Origin: Candidatus Omnitrophota bacterium
Lineage (GTDB): Bacteria > Omnitrophota > Gorgyraeia > Zapsychrales > Fredricksoniimonadaceae
Direction of reading: 5' to 3'
Length of the DNA stretch: 35,769 nucleotides
NCBI GenBank assembly: GCA_015234065.1
Contig: JADFWS010000005.1
Span: 1 to 35,769 of the forward strand
The position numbers and the translations under genes were made by a program. Below, one piece after another: positions 8,610 through 17,735 of this stretch (position 1 is its first letter; each line of letters opens with the position of its first letter). A model generated the notes under the pieces. That model ran no database searches, was not told where the DNA came from, and saw only the letters and a list, made by a program, of their open reading frames with translations.

Positions 8610-9314
8610 CTATAATTTACAAGAGCTGTCAAAAGTAATAAAACTAGGTTTGGCATAAATTGTTCCAGAGATTGCTGCCGATGTAACAGTTCCCGCTGTG
8701 GCATAAAGTTTTGCTGTTAATGAATAAGCACCAGCACTTGCATTACTCCATGTATAGGAAAAAGGGCTTGAAGACACTGTTCCCAATAAAGTCCCTCCGT
8801 TATAAAATTCGACTTTCTGAACTGAACCATAACCACTAATAGACGGGGTCGCCGTCATGGCAATATTGACAGGCTGAATATTCGCATTAGAGACTGAGGC
8901 GGTCAGACCAATTGTTGGAGTTGGTGCTGCCACTGTTATAGTTAGCGTCCCTGAAAACGTAGTACAACTATTCGCAAAATCAGCGTAACCTTTTACAGCG
9001 TAGGTGCCAGGCAATGGAGACGTCCAGGTGTATACATAGGCCTTCGTAATGTAGTCAGAACTATTTGTTATGTACTGCTTACTAGCACCAACATAAATAC
9101 CTGAATTCTGTGTCGCCCACCCATTAGCGGCAACTGCCGTCAAATTAAGCGTAACATTGGACGGCCATACGTATTGAGTTCGCGATGTTGTCAGGCCTGG
9201 TGAAGGCTGATTGCTACACGCCGAGCGTGCTTCTCCAGAGAAAAGAAAAACTGTTAAAGAAATCACCAGGAACAAAACTCGCCGGCACTTACAGAAGGAA
9301 CTCTTGATAATCAT
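8610..9314 (-). CDS. secreted protein with two Ig-like domains
   Basis: This 234-aa protein has an N-terminal signal sequence (about 1-32, a long basic start then LFLVISLTVFLFSGEARS). Two beta-sandwich segments follow. The first, at about 40-130, ends GTLTITVAAP and contains paired Cys that may form a disulphide. The second, at about 135-220, has SVQKVEFYNGGTLLGTV and YTWSNASAGAYSLTAKLY, the pattern of bacterial Ig/Big_9 modules in surface proteins. GGGAG precedes the ATG. The gene stops 9 bp before the RHS toxin gene, so the two are co-transcribed. It could anchor or present the toxin at the cell surface. That role is inferred from position. Confidence 0.75.
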   Translation of the reverse strand: MIIKSSFCKCRRVLFLVISLTVFLFSGEARSACSNQPSPGLTTSRTQYVWPSNVTLNLTAVAANGWATQNSGIYVGASKQYITNSSDYITKAYVYTWTSPLPGTYAVKGYADFANSCTTFSGTLTITVAAPTPTIGLTASVSNANIQPVNIAMTATPSISGYGSVQKVEFYNGGTLLGTVSSSPFSYTWSNASAGAYSLTAKLYATAGTVTSAAISGTIYAKPSFITFDSSCKL

Positions 9315-9441
9315 GGATTGTAATCTCCCAATAAACTTGTGAACAGTCGCGATGCAATTAAATAGTTGTTAACAGTGGAAGCATTAGACCCTGCCGCACT
9401 GATTCCTGTTCTTCAATGGCCTGTTTTATCATGAAAACATA

Positions 9442-12429
9442 TCATTTGTGCATTGATGTTAATGAAATAAAATTTGTAAAATCAAACGGCTTTATACCAA
9501 TGAATACCGGGGTTACACCAGTCACAGCCTGTCCTTCCAACTGCACTAAAGTTGAAGTCGGCATCTTAAAATTCTCGCCGTCGTATTCCAGGCGCATATT
9601 AATCTGATCCAACTTAATACCGCCTTGAATACTGGACACTGCTACTTTTTGATCGGACTGAGCCGCATTCACTGTACTACTTCCACCAGGAGAAACCAAA
9701 GCAAGTCCCGTCCTTTGTGCAATGCCCCTGGTCCGTTCCCAACTCTTAGCAAACAAATTTTCGATTCTCCCAGCAGATGAGGCGCTTGCAGAACCCGGAA
9801 TCTGTGCGGAAATCTCTTTCAGTAAAACGTTATAGCGCGTTTGAATGTCTTGCGTAATATAACCCAAACCATTAAGAGAAACCAGAAAATCCTGCATTGC
9901 CTGATAAGAGCCAACTCCAAGCAAAGAGTTGTTATGAAACTGCCAATCTATAAAATTTAGCACATTGGCAGCTGTCAATGCGTCCCATGCCAAACCATTA
10001 TTAAATACATCAAGCGCATCCGAAAAATCACGCGGTGTTAACTTATGCTGTAAATTGGACGCTGTAAATTTCTGAAAACTTTGATTGATGATCGCTGTAA
10101 CAGAATCATCCGGGCCATAATAATTCTCCCAAGTTAAACCCACATTAAGAAAATCTGAAAAAAGCGCCATATGCCCTGGGGTCGTCGATATGTCTAATGA
10201 ACTGATAAACGGAGAATAAAAAACATTCAAAAGAGTACTCCCGGATAGCTGAGGAATACCGCTCACTGACGTTGTCGGAAGTGTCAGAAGCCCTGTTAAT
10301 GTCTGTTGTTTCAAATTCCATGGTCCTGCCAAATGAGGATTATTCTTAACAGCAGTCAACAATGTATGCACAAAAGACCGAAGCGTCACCGGATCAATCG
10401 TGTAATTAACCGAGTTCGTGTTCAACTGACCCACCAGGTCATTAATGTTATTGGCATAAAAAGGATTGCCATGGTGAATGTTAGCAAGAATTTGGTTAAG
10501 CGCGTTGACAGTCAATTGTGACGAGACATTAGTTGCCACCAGTCCATAGGGAACCGTCTGGCCATTAGTTGTATAAATCCCATAAACTTCCGTCCCGGGG
10601 AACACTGCCCCGGTATTCGTCAAGATCGGAGCCTGATAAAAAGAAGATACGCCCGGGATATTGGTAACAGTCGTTGTCCGCAAAGTTCCTATGGACCAAT
10701 TTGTCTGCCCAAAGGCAAGGGCCGTTTGCTCCTTGAACTCATTAATGTTCTCAAGAATTGGCTTTTGAGTAACAGAAAAATTTGTTTTTCCTATTCCGCT
10801 GAGGTCAACAACATTAGAAGAAATATTGAACCCATCCAACGTTACATTTCCAAATGCCTGCTTTGCCAATAAACGCCCCTGATTGAACTCACGCGCCATA
10901 CCAGCCAGAAGAAGAGCACTGGTAGAAGGTTTAGCCGCTGCCAACGAATCAAGGCCATTGGTATTAACATTCAAGAAATCACGGGTTGTTTTAATGGTCG
11001 CAACCCGAAGAAAATTCGTGTCAAGATTAGCAACACCCCCGAAATTCGCCGAACGAAATGAATAATTGATCGACAAAACTCCATTCGATGGACCCGTGAC
11101 CAATTGCCCATCGCCCGCTACAGTTGAATTGGTGCGCTGAAGTACAAAAATCGCCGGCGCGTTTGTGGCAGCAACCGGTGTAAGGATCTCTCCCGTTGGA
11201 CTTATAAATTTGAACGGACTGGCCGTTATATTCTCGGGAATTAGAACACCCGCTGCCTGCCCTAGTACCGTGGGAAGCGGTGTTATCGCCCCTTGAGCCG
11301 GAGGCGTACTTAAAAGTGCCAGCGAGAACGACGCGATCGACAGTGCCGGTAGAACAACCGCCTTGATAATCGAAGAATCCTTTGTGGTGCGTGTAGCTTC
11401 CGCGGCATTCATCACCACACCGCCAGAAAAATACTTCCTCGGCAGCATTTCACCGGTCGTGGGATCGGCCTCCTCTTTGATGGTATTAACAGCCCCTCTC
11501 TTGAAAGCCTCAAGATATTGCTGATAAACCCGTTCTCTAACCGCCGGATCATTAATATCGATCCCCAAAGTCTTCCCCTGATCGGCGTAAAGTTTGCCAA
11601 GAATGCTCTCTTTAAGCCGCATCTTGTACCACTGCGCCAACGCCACCGCATGGTAAATCTGACGGACAACTGCAAAATGCTTCCCCTGATTGACTTCTTT
11701 CTCGACCAACGGCACCACAACCCGGCGCATAAGATCTGTAGTGGCAGGGCTTTCTGAAGCTACTGACGATATCTGATCCTGGCTTAACTGCCCTGCGGCT
11801 ACCAGATCTTCTTCAAGTTTTACCTGTAAACTGCTCTCAACGATCATAGCGCCCTTTTGATTCTCATAAATCAGGATATCTTTGGGCATGATCCAGATCT
11901 TGTGGAAACTATCAATAGGGATATCGGTCGAACCGGTCTTTTCTGAAGCCGCACGGTAAATCTCGCTCCAAAACTGCTTGCCTGAATCTGTATCTGGCGA
12001 CAATAAGGATGCCGACAACTGCTTAAGAACGTAGTCCTGTTCCAAAAGATCCCGCCCCATAGCGGTCTTGGCGAAACCATCAGGCATGATCCGGTTCTTC
12101 TCGTAGGGAGACAAGTTCACCCAAAGATCTTTTTCGGGAACAGTCAACGCCGCAAGGAAGTACTTAACAGCATTTATTGTTTCAGTAGTGAACTCTTTCT
12201 GATCTGCCGCATCTTCCCCTTTGGAAATGATAAAATCCAACCGAAGCGGATCATTCGGATTGATCTGAAGGCCTCTTAAAAGTGAAGGAGCGAACTGAAT
12301 ACCGCTAAGTGCCACTGCGCTTCCTGGTTCAGGAAGAAGCAATTGCGCGGCATAGGCAGGAGCAACTGATTCAACAATGAATATAAACGCAATTGCAATA
12401 GCAGAAAAGAAACGTAACGCCTTCTTCAT
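9442..12429 (-). CDS. large secreted protein with an Omnitrophota-type N-terminal domain
   Basis: This 995-aa protein has a signal peptide (1-28, ending PAYAA). A conserved N-terminal region of about 300 residues includes LLLPEPGSAVALS, VNLSPYEKNRIMPD, GRDLLEQDYVLKQLSASL, AQWYKMRLKESIL and PRKYFSGGV. I associate this block with a family expanded in Omnitrophota, where it heads many large exported proteins. A hydrophobic Ala/Leu segment (about 350-375) follows. The C-terminal 600 residues are Asn/Thr-rich, repetitive and beta-prone, as in an extracellular passenger. The function is unknown. It lies 12 bp downstream of the PilO-like gene with its own GGAAGAA ribosome binding site, so it is probably transcribed with the secretin module and may be its substrate (inference). 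Confidence 0.85.
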   Translation of the reverse strand: MKKALRFFSAIAIAFIFIVESVAPAYAAQLLLPEPGSAVALSGIQFAPSLLRGLQINPNDPLRLDFIISKGEDAADQKEFTTETINAVKYFLAALTVPEKDLWVNLSPYEKNRIMPDGFAKTAMGRDLLEQDYVLKQLSASLLSPDTDSGKQFWSEIYRAASEKTGSTDIPIDSFHKIWIMPKDILIYENQKGAMIVESSLQVKLEEDLVAAGQLSQDQISSVASESPATTDLMRRVVVPLVEKEVNQGKHFAVVRQIYHAVALAQWYKMRLKESILGKLYADQGKTLGIDINDPAVRERVYQQYLEAFKRGAVNTIKEEADPTTGEMLPRKYFSGGVVMNAAEATRTTKDSSIIKAVVLPALSIASFSLALLSTPPAQGAITPLPTVLGQAAGVLIPENITASPFKFISPTGEILTPVAATNAPAIFVLQRTNSTVAGDGQLVTGPSNGVLSINYSFRSANFGGVANLDTNFLRVATIKTTRDFLNVNTNGLDSLAAAKPSTSALLLAGMAREFNQGRLLAKQAFGNVTLDGFNISSNVVDLSGIGKTNFSVTQKPILENINEFKEQTALAFGQTNWSIGTLRTTTVTNIPGVSSFYQAPILTNTGAVFPGTEVYGIYTTNGQTVPYGLVATNVSSQLTVNALNQILANIHHGNPFYANNINDLVGQLNTNSVNYTIDPVTLRSFVHTLLTAVKNNPHLAGPWNLKQQTLTGLLTLPTTSVSGIPQLSGSTLLNVFYSPFISSLDISTTPGHMALFSDFLNVGLTWENYYGPDDSVTAIINQSFQKFTASNLQHKLTPRDFSDALDVFNNGLAWDALTAANVLNFIDWQFHNNSLLGVGSYQAMQDFLVSLNGLGYITQDIQTRYNVLLKEISAQIPGSASASSAGRIENLFAKSWERTRGIAQRTGLALVSPGGSSTVNAAQSDQKVAVSSIQGGIKLDQINMRLEYDGENFKMPTSTLVQLEGQAVTGVTPVFIGIKPFDFTNFISLTSMHK

Positions 12430-12441
12430 AAAAAATTCTTC

Positions 12442-12963
12442 CTATCTAAAATTTAACCTCTCGACTTCCGCTGAAACTAAAAGTTCTCCTGTTGGATTCT
12501 GGCGATGAATACTGATCTTTGAAAATTCGAAAATATGAGCCGAGCTTTCTGCATCAGTTAAAAATTTCATAAATTGAACCCATGAGCCGCGAACAGACAT
12601 TTCGTATCGATCGGAATTTTTGGCCACCTGCTGGATCGGCCTGATCATGTCCACCTGAACGCCTGCGGCTTTGGCAGAGCTATCCAGCTCTGCCATTGAC
12701 CGCGTGGTATCAGAAGAATTCTCAAACAACTTAGGATAACGACTGCGTAGGAAGCTGTCTTTTTCTTCGATCGCTGAAGCCCGAGCCAATATCGCGGAAG
12801 AATAATTCCATTCTTGTTTCAGTTCAACTTTTTGCTTCTCCATACCCGACCAGAAATTCATACAGGAATGAACAACTATTGTCGTTATTAAAAGACCAAC
12901 AACAACACAAGCCGCCAGGAACAACTTCTTTTCATTAGATGTCAGAAATAGACCCTTGATCAT
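12442..12963 (-). CDS. PilO/GspM-like inner-membrane assembly protein (module 1)
   Basis: The protein has 173 residues: a short cytoplasmic start, one membrane helix (about 14-35, FLAACVVVGLLITTIVV), a coiled-coil stretch (about 40-70) and a periplasmic ferredoxin-like domain (about 85-173). This is the layout of PilO and GspM, which pair with PilN/GspL to align the secretin with the inner membrane. It overlaps the PilMN gene by four bases (ATGA). The fold is judged from topology and gene order because sequence identity in this family is always low. The assignment to PilO/GspM is good. The choice between the two is open. Confidence 0.75.
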   Translation of the reverse strand: MIKGLFLTSNEKKLFLAACVVVGLLITTIVVHSCMNFWSGMEKQKVELKQEWNYSSAILARASAIEEKDSFLRSRYPKLFENSSDTTRSMAELDSSAKAAGVQVDMIRPIQQVAKNSDRYEMSVRGSWVQFMKFLTDAESSAHIFEFSKISIHRQNPTGELLVSAEVERLNFR

Positions 12964-14321
12964 TTCCCCACCTTCATGGTCATCCGAAACATAACGATTT
13001 GAGCTGAATCTGTCGGACGTTTATCAATGCCTTCCAAATGAACATCCCGAAACAATGCTGTTCCCGTTAACGCGGTCTGAAATGCCCGAACCGCGTCCAG
13101 ACTGGCCGCCTCCCCCTGCAAATTCACCAAACCATCCTTCAAGTCTATCTGGTTTAACCGCGCTTCTTTTGACAACAGCCTTGATACCTCGGCAAAAACC
13201 ACTGAGGCCGACGCATTGTCCGAAAAATGCCGTTCAACCGCTGACAACTTGAGAGACTTCTCCTCAAGAGTCTTAACCTTACCCGCATCCCAATCGACCA
13301 TTCGAGCCAAACTCTGGATCTCAGCCTTTTCTTTATAAACCTGACTCCCAACCAGGAGAAACAAGCCTGTCAAAAACATTAATCCTATAATAACCCCATG
13401 ACGGACAAGAACGAGTGTCTGCGCGCGGTCACGTTTCGCTTTCATCTCCTCGGATAAGAAATCAAACCATGTCCCCTTATTGTCCCTAGCCAGCAGAAGA
13501 TCTAGATAAGCAACAGGAGAAACTTCAAACGCCGCCTGATCTGCGACCGTCCTTGCGACCGTAGATAATTCCTGGACGCCAAAAGGAACCCCAGCCACGG
13601 TCCTTGTCGTGCCTACATCAACCTGGCTTCCAAGCAATATCCCTTCCTTAACAGGAGTCCCCGGGAACTCTTCATGACAATACTCAATAAAAGCGCCCAG
13701 CGCTGAGTCCCGGTCATTGATCTGCCGGTCTTCCCGCGAAAATAACATTTCACCACGGGCAAAAAAACCAAGCCAAAACACCCCGTCAAGAGCCAACCCA
13801 AGAACACGGCCTTCCCCGTTCAAACCAACACCCCAAATATTTCGAGCGAGCGGTAAAAGCCTCTGAGTATTAACTGTCATTACATCGGGGCTAATCCCCC
13901 CCTGATCTAGAATATTCCAGTAAGTCTTTAAATTTTCCTTAACCGCCATAACCCCTGACACCAACGACTGTGTAGCAGAGGCCTTCTCAAGATATTTTAC
14001 CCCCACGACCATATCGCCACGCCGTTGGGGTGTCATCCGGGCGAACTGAAACTCCGTCATACTTAAAAGCTCGCTCTGTTTCTGTGAGGGCAACTTGAAT
14101 GTACCCATCACACAAGCCGCACGTGAGATCAAAACAATCGTACGCTGGTATAAAGAGGCTGCTCCAGTAAAAGATTGCAGTTGATTTACGACTGACTGTT
14201 CCTTGCCAACAGAAAACGGGATCGCGCAGTGTTTAACCGCATTTCCTCTACCATTCACGCAGGAAACGCGTACAGCGCCCTCAGCAAACTCAATTATGCG
14301 AATACCTTTTTGACTAAGCAT
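12960..14321 (-). CDS. PilM-PilN fusion / GspL-like protein (module 1)
   Basis: About the first 310 residues form a cytoplasmic PilM/GspL-like actin-fold domain, beginning KGIRIIEFAEGAVRV. A membrane helix follows (about 310-332, GVIIGLMFLTGLFLLVGS), then a periplasmic coiled coil and a PilN-like ferredoxin domain ending MFRMTMKVGK. T2SS GspL has the same fused layout, whereas type IV pili use separate PilM and PilN. I chose the ATG at 14321 over 14339 because AGGATAG lies just ahead of it. The secretin stop is 7 nt upstream. It would couple a cytoplasmic ATPase to the secretin, but no PilB/GspE gene is in the window. Confidence 0.8.
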   Translation of the reverse strand: MLSQKGIRIIEFAEGAVRVSCVNGRGNAVKHCAIPFSVGKEQSVVNQLQSFTGAASLYQRTIVLISRAACVMGTFKLPSQKQSELLSMTEFQFARMTPQRRGDMVVGVKYLEKASATQSLVSGVMAVKENLKTYWNILDQGGISPDVMTVNTQRLLPLARNIWGVGLNGEGRVLGLALDGVFWLGFFARGEMLFSREDRQINDRDSALGAFIEYCHEEFPGTPVKEGILLGSQVDVGTTRTVAGVPFGVQELSTVARTVADQAAFEVSPVAYLDLLLARDNKGTWFDFLSEEMKAKRDRAQTLVLVRHGVIIGLMFLTGLFLLVGSQVYKEKAEIQSLARMVDWDAGKVKTLEEKSLKLSAVERHFSDNASASVVFAEVSRLLSKEARLNQIDLKDGLVNLQGEAASLDAVRAFQTALTGTALFRDVHLEGIDKRPTDSAQIVMFRMTMKVGK

Positions 14322-14328
14322 ATCTATC

Positions 14329-15966
14329 CTATTTAACATCCCCGGTCATGATCTTCGGCGTCAAAAAAATCACGATCTCGGTCTTATCTTTTGTCCTGGA
14401 CGTATTCTTAAATGCATGCCCAACGACCGGAATATCTCCAAGAAATGGAACTTTAGAGTCCTGATTAGTTCTATCTTCCTTTATAAGACCACCGATCACG
14501 ACCGTTACCCCGTCCTTAACGCGCACCGTTGTATCGACCTCGGACGTATCGATGACCGGGATCTCATTTCCAGATCCTGTCTTTAATGGAATACCCGTGG
14601 AGCTAACTTCAGGACGAATTTTCATTGTGACAAAACCATCCGGGTGAATTGTAGGGGTAACAAGCAATTTAACGCCAACATCAATAAACTTAATATCTTC
14701 AGAGACGGTAACAGGTCCGGATGTTGGCGTCGTCGTTGTGCTAGTGACATAAGGCTTAGTCGTCCCAACAAGTATCTTAGCTTCTTCATTATTCAGAACC
14801 GCGATCCGAGGATTGGAAAGAATATGACTTTTGCCCGCTTTGCCTAAAGCCTCAACAACGGCATGATAATTGTCATCAGAAAGGGTTCCAATAGCAAGCG
14901 ACCCCTTGGCGTCCGAGCCCACACCGCCCCAATTCGTTTTCATTTCAAGGCCATGCGTATTTTTGACGATCGAATCCCAATCAATGCCCATTTTATACGT
15001 GTCGCTCAGAGTAACCTGCACAATCCTTGCCTCGATCAATACTTCCTGTTCCTTATGATCGAACTGCTTTATTACCTCGCCGATTTCCTTGATCTTGGCC
15101 TCAGTATCCACCACAATAACCTGATTAGACCGTTTATTGATCTCCAGCGTGCCAAGGTTGGGTGTTAAATACTGCTTTAAAACGGCACTGACATCGTCGG
15201 CCTTAGCGTAATTCAAAGCAAAAACGAATGGCTTCCGCGGGACATCGGCAACTTTTAGGAACTTTTCGATCTCATCAAGTTTCGCCGGAACATCAGTAAT
15301 AAAAATCTTGTTCGACTGTTTATCCGGCTTAATATTGCCAACGCCATTTGTTAGAAAACTATTCAATTTCGCTGCGGCTGCTTCCGCCTCGAGATAATTC
15401 AGCGAGTAGATCCTAGTCTCGACAGCGAGGTCAACCTCTCTTAGGTATTGCTCAATCTCTGCCACCTTTACAGGCATATCTTCTATGTATAGCGTGCCTG
15501 AAGCATCATCCGGAATAACTTTGCCGAACTGATTCCTGAACCTTTCTATAAGTGTTGCGGCAGCTGTGGCTTTCATTCCTTTAAGATGCAACAAACGTTG
15601 AATAACACGCTGACTAAAAGGACGGCCGTATTTCGTCTCATACTCCTGACCAGTAATGACCTGGATAACGCCGCCATTATCCTCAAATGCAGCATGCGCC
15701 ATTTGTAATACCATCGCCAACGCATCTTTAGCGGGAATGTTTTCAAGATATAACGTGACGCGCCCCTGCACGGAGTCCCCTGAAACAATATTGAGGCCGG
15801 ACTTCTGCGCGATCAGTTTGACAGCATCTTTAACGTCTAAATCACGAATGTCGAGCGCCACGATCACCTGACTAGAAACTACCGCTGGCGTTGGAGGTTC
15901 ATCGGCCAGTGCAATTTGTGTCGTCAGCATCAAAAATGCGATTGAATAAATCACTGCCCTCATCAT
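14329..15966 (-). CDS. secretin, GspD/PilQ family (module 1)
   Basis: This 545-aa outer-membrane channel protein has a signal peptide at 1-21. An STN/N0 domain (about 35-100) contains ALDIRDLDVKDAVKLIAQKSG. Three N1-type ring domains (about 120-325) each end in a TLYIEDMPVKVAEIEQ-like stretch. The secretin domain (about 330-545) carries RIAVLNNEEAKILVG and VPFLGDIPVVGHAFK, the family hallmarks. Length and domain count are closer to GspD-like than to minimal PilQ secretins, and no AMIN domain is present. Start and stop overlap the neighbouring genes, so it is in one transcription unit with the GspC/PilP-like protein and PilMN. Confidence 0.9.
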   Translation of the reverse strand: MMRAVIYSIAFLMLTTQIALADEPPTPAVVSSQVIVALDIRDLDVKDAVKLIAQKSGLNIVSGDSVQGRVTLYLENIPAKDALAMVLQMAHAAFEDNGGVIQVITGQEYETKYGRPFSQRVIQRLLHLKGMKATAAATLIERFRNQFGKVIPDDASGTLYIEDMPVKVAEIEQYLREVDLAVETRIYSLNYLEAEAAAAKLNSFLTNGVGNIKPDKQSNKIFITDVPAKLDEIEKFLKVADVPRKPFVFALNYAKADDVSAVLKQYLTPNLGTLEINKRSNQVIVVDTEAKIKEIGEVIKQFDHKEQEVLIEARIVQVTLSDTYKMGIDWDSIVKNTHGLEMKTNWGGVGSDAKGSLAIGTLSDDNYHAVVEALGKAGKSHILSNPRIAVLNNEEAKILVGTTKPYVTSTTTTPTSGPVTVSEDIKFIDVGVKLLVTPTIHPDGFVTMKIRPEVSSTGIPLKTGSGNEIPVIDTSEVDTTVRVKDGVTVVIGGLIKEDRTNQDSKVPFLGDIPVVGHAFKNTSRTKDKTEIVIFLTPKIMTGDVK

Positions 15967-16424
15967 TCCCCCCCAATCCTAAGATCAACCTTATTGCCAT
16001 TGACTTCAACGGCAACGACCGATTTTGTGATTGTCTTAACAAGAATGCCATTAGCAGTCTCACCCTCGGATAAAAAGTATACCCCGCCACCAGCATCCTC
16101 AATGACAACACCGTTCGTTTTCGACAAAATGATCGCCTTGAGCTTCAAGCCTGAAGGAGAAAAAGGTGCTCCCTGTGCCGCCGCCATGACTGGCGCACCT
16201 GTCATAGAAAAAGGGTTTCTCGTAGGAATCGCAACATCAGCCTCAGGGATCATCAGAGAACCTTCTAAAGAGGGCGTCATTATTTGTGGAGTTGAAATAA
16301 TTTGCGGCTGGGATATCGGCGTGGAAAAAACGTGATACGCCGACGCTGCGGTGGCCGTTAGCCAAACGCTGGCTATGACATAACAAGAAACAATCCATAT
16401 CCCATGGCTTTTAAAAAATGTCAT
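15963..16424 (-). CDS. GspC/PilP-like secretin partner (module 1)
   Basis: The protein has 153 residues with one N-terminal membrane anchor (about 9-30), a Pro/Ile-rich linker (about 33-70) and a C-terminal HR-type domain (about 85-153). The domain contains LKLKAIILSKTNGVVIEDAGGGVYF and VVAVEVNGNKVDLRIGGE. GspC HR and PilP domains bind the secretin N0 domain. It is the first gene of the module and shares four bases with the secretin start. A TATAAT lies 39-44 bp upstream. Confidence 0.75.
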   Translation of the reverse strand: MTFFKSHGIWIVSCYVIASVWLTATAASAYHVFSTPISQPQIISTPQIMTPSLEGSLMIPEADVAIPTRNPFSMTGAPVMAAAQGAPFSPSGLKLKAIILSKTNGVVIEDAGGGVYFLSEGETANGILVKTITKSVVAVEVNGNKVDLRIGGE

Positions 16425-17032
16425 TCGATTTCTTTTAATGCTGTTGATATCTGATTAAATGAATTATAGCGAAAGTGTAACATACAAGTCGCAATTCTCC
16501 AAATTTTGGAAAGGCATCCTGGTTGTTTTAGAAAGAAGCGATCCGTGGCCTGCAGTTGAGCTGATTTGCTAGGACATGCACCATAATTAAAGCCGACTTC
16601 ATCCTTTTGATGAAGCCCCGGCTGAGGATCTGCCGCTTCAGACCAAAAGTTGGCGATGTCGTTTGAGCCACCCAGTTCCAGCGAAATAAGATGGTCGACC
16701 TCATATTCGCCAGGGTTATGATGAACAATCCCGTATTCAGCATAAACTTGATGCTTTAATTTAACAGAAACATGCCTTACGCTTTTGTGTAACCTGGAAC
16801 ACATATCTCAGCTATCGTTGCTTCAGAGATTATAGCTCCAGGCGTGCATTTGTGGTCAGGGAGAACATCGTGGACAACACAACCGGAATCTTTGATCCTA
16901 CTACCGACTGTGGACACTATAGCGGCTGGTTGGAATGGTCTTGTGATTGATTCTTGTAATGTTCGAGATAAAGCCAAGCAGCGAGAATTAAAAAGAAAGA
17001 CGAACGAAAATTATGGCGAGAACGTTTCTCAT
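16421..17032 (-). pseudogene. decayed HNH endonuclease-family gene with frameshifts
   Basis: The pieces of one secreted HNH-family protein lie in different frames. An ATG at 17032 opens MRNVLAIIFV, a signal-like start that soon meets a stop. A second frame holds VLPDHKCTPGAI...AEICVPGYTK (about 16865 to 16785). A third holds VRHVSVKLKHQVYAEYG and EYEVDHLISLELGGSNDIANFW, the intact HNH core (Asp-His, then Asn). The break near 16782 fits loss of one A in the run before AGCGTAAGG. After GLHQKDEV the family's usual LHxxVC...AQ tail is not recognisable. At least two frameshifts make a functional product unlikely, unless they are sequencing errors. Confidence 0.8.
16463..16490 (-). promoter_or_regulatory. 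probable sigma70 promoter of secretin module 1
   Basis: The minus strand shows a perfect TATAAT at 16468..16463, with a weak -35 (GACTTG, 16 nt away). Transcription would start near 16456, about 32 nt before the GspC/PilP-like ATG. It lies within the decayed HNH gene, suggesting that the module has its own promoter independent of that remnant. Confidence 0.5.
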
Positions 17033-17052
17033 AGAAAATATCTATGGACTAT

Positions 17053-17448
17053 TTAATTCAAATAATGTTTTCTCCACCTATGAGTTGAGCTAAAAACAAC
17101 GGGGAAATGGCAATCGCAATTAAGCGAAAAATTCAACTCCCGTACGTGGGCCAAAACCCCAATAACCATCATTCCTGCCCCGCAAGCCAAAGCCCAAGGC
17201 CAACCGCCAGAACTATATCCAATGGAAGCCGCGATAAATCCCCACAAACAGCTTAAAGCAATCATTACAAAAACTTTACTTTTGAACAAAACAAGCGCGG
17301 ACCACAACAACAAAAGCAAAACGCCGAACAAGACCCAGGAGCGGTACGCGAGACCAAACACACCCGAGAACAGCAATGCCTCCAGCGCCAAAATCCGGCA
17401 ACTTCTGTCGTTTAATCTGGCAAAAAGATTTACAATTTCATTACGCAT
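17053..17448 (-). CDS. hypothetical membrane protein
   Basis: This 131-aa protein has about four hydrophobic segments (roughly residues 20-32, 37-55, 58-76 and 83-102). It starts MRNEIVNLFARLND and ends in a polar, Cys/His-containing tail, NCDCHFPVVF and STHRWRKHYLN. I do not recognise a family. It ends 21 bp before the decayed HNH gene on the same strand. Codon use looks ordinary for the window and the hydrophobic pattern is coherent, so it is probably a real gene. Confidence 0.55.
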   Translation of the reverse strand: MRNEIVNLFARLNDRSCRILALEALLFSGVFGLAYRSWVLFGVLLLLLWSALVLFKSKVFVMIALSCLWGFIAASIGYSSGGWPWALACGAGMMVIGVLAHVRELNFSLNCDCHFPVVFSSTHRWRKHYLN

Positions 17449-17735
17449 AAATTACACCCAAAATACCAAAAGTCTGGTGTCCAAAAAGTGTCTATCCGAC
17501 ACGCCCAACCATCACTAATCATCCCTGGCCATCACCAGCCGAAAAGCATATTTATCGACGACATTTACATAAAACTGAATGATTTCAAAAAGTTACAAAA
17601 AGGGTGTTTTCGCATTTCAAGACCGTTTGCTATCAAACAACATAACTATTTTTTCCTTAAAAGAAGTCTTGCCCACCAACTTTTATGATATATTAACACT
17701 ATCTAAGCGAATAACCAAGCGAAAAGGGATAATTT

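Noticed and set aside
17541-17600. DDIYIK-like plus-strand peptide recalling an IS3 OrfB tail
   Set aside because: Only six residues agree with the OrfB fragment at 315..515 and no flanking transposase sequence follows, so it is probably chance.
17670-17720. TTGCCC...TATATT as promoter of the serine recombinase
   Set aside because: The spacing is only 14 nt and other AT-rich matches overlap it, so no specific promoter can be supported.
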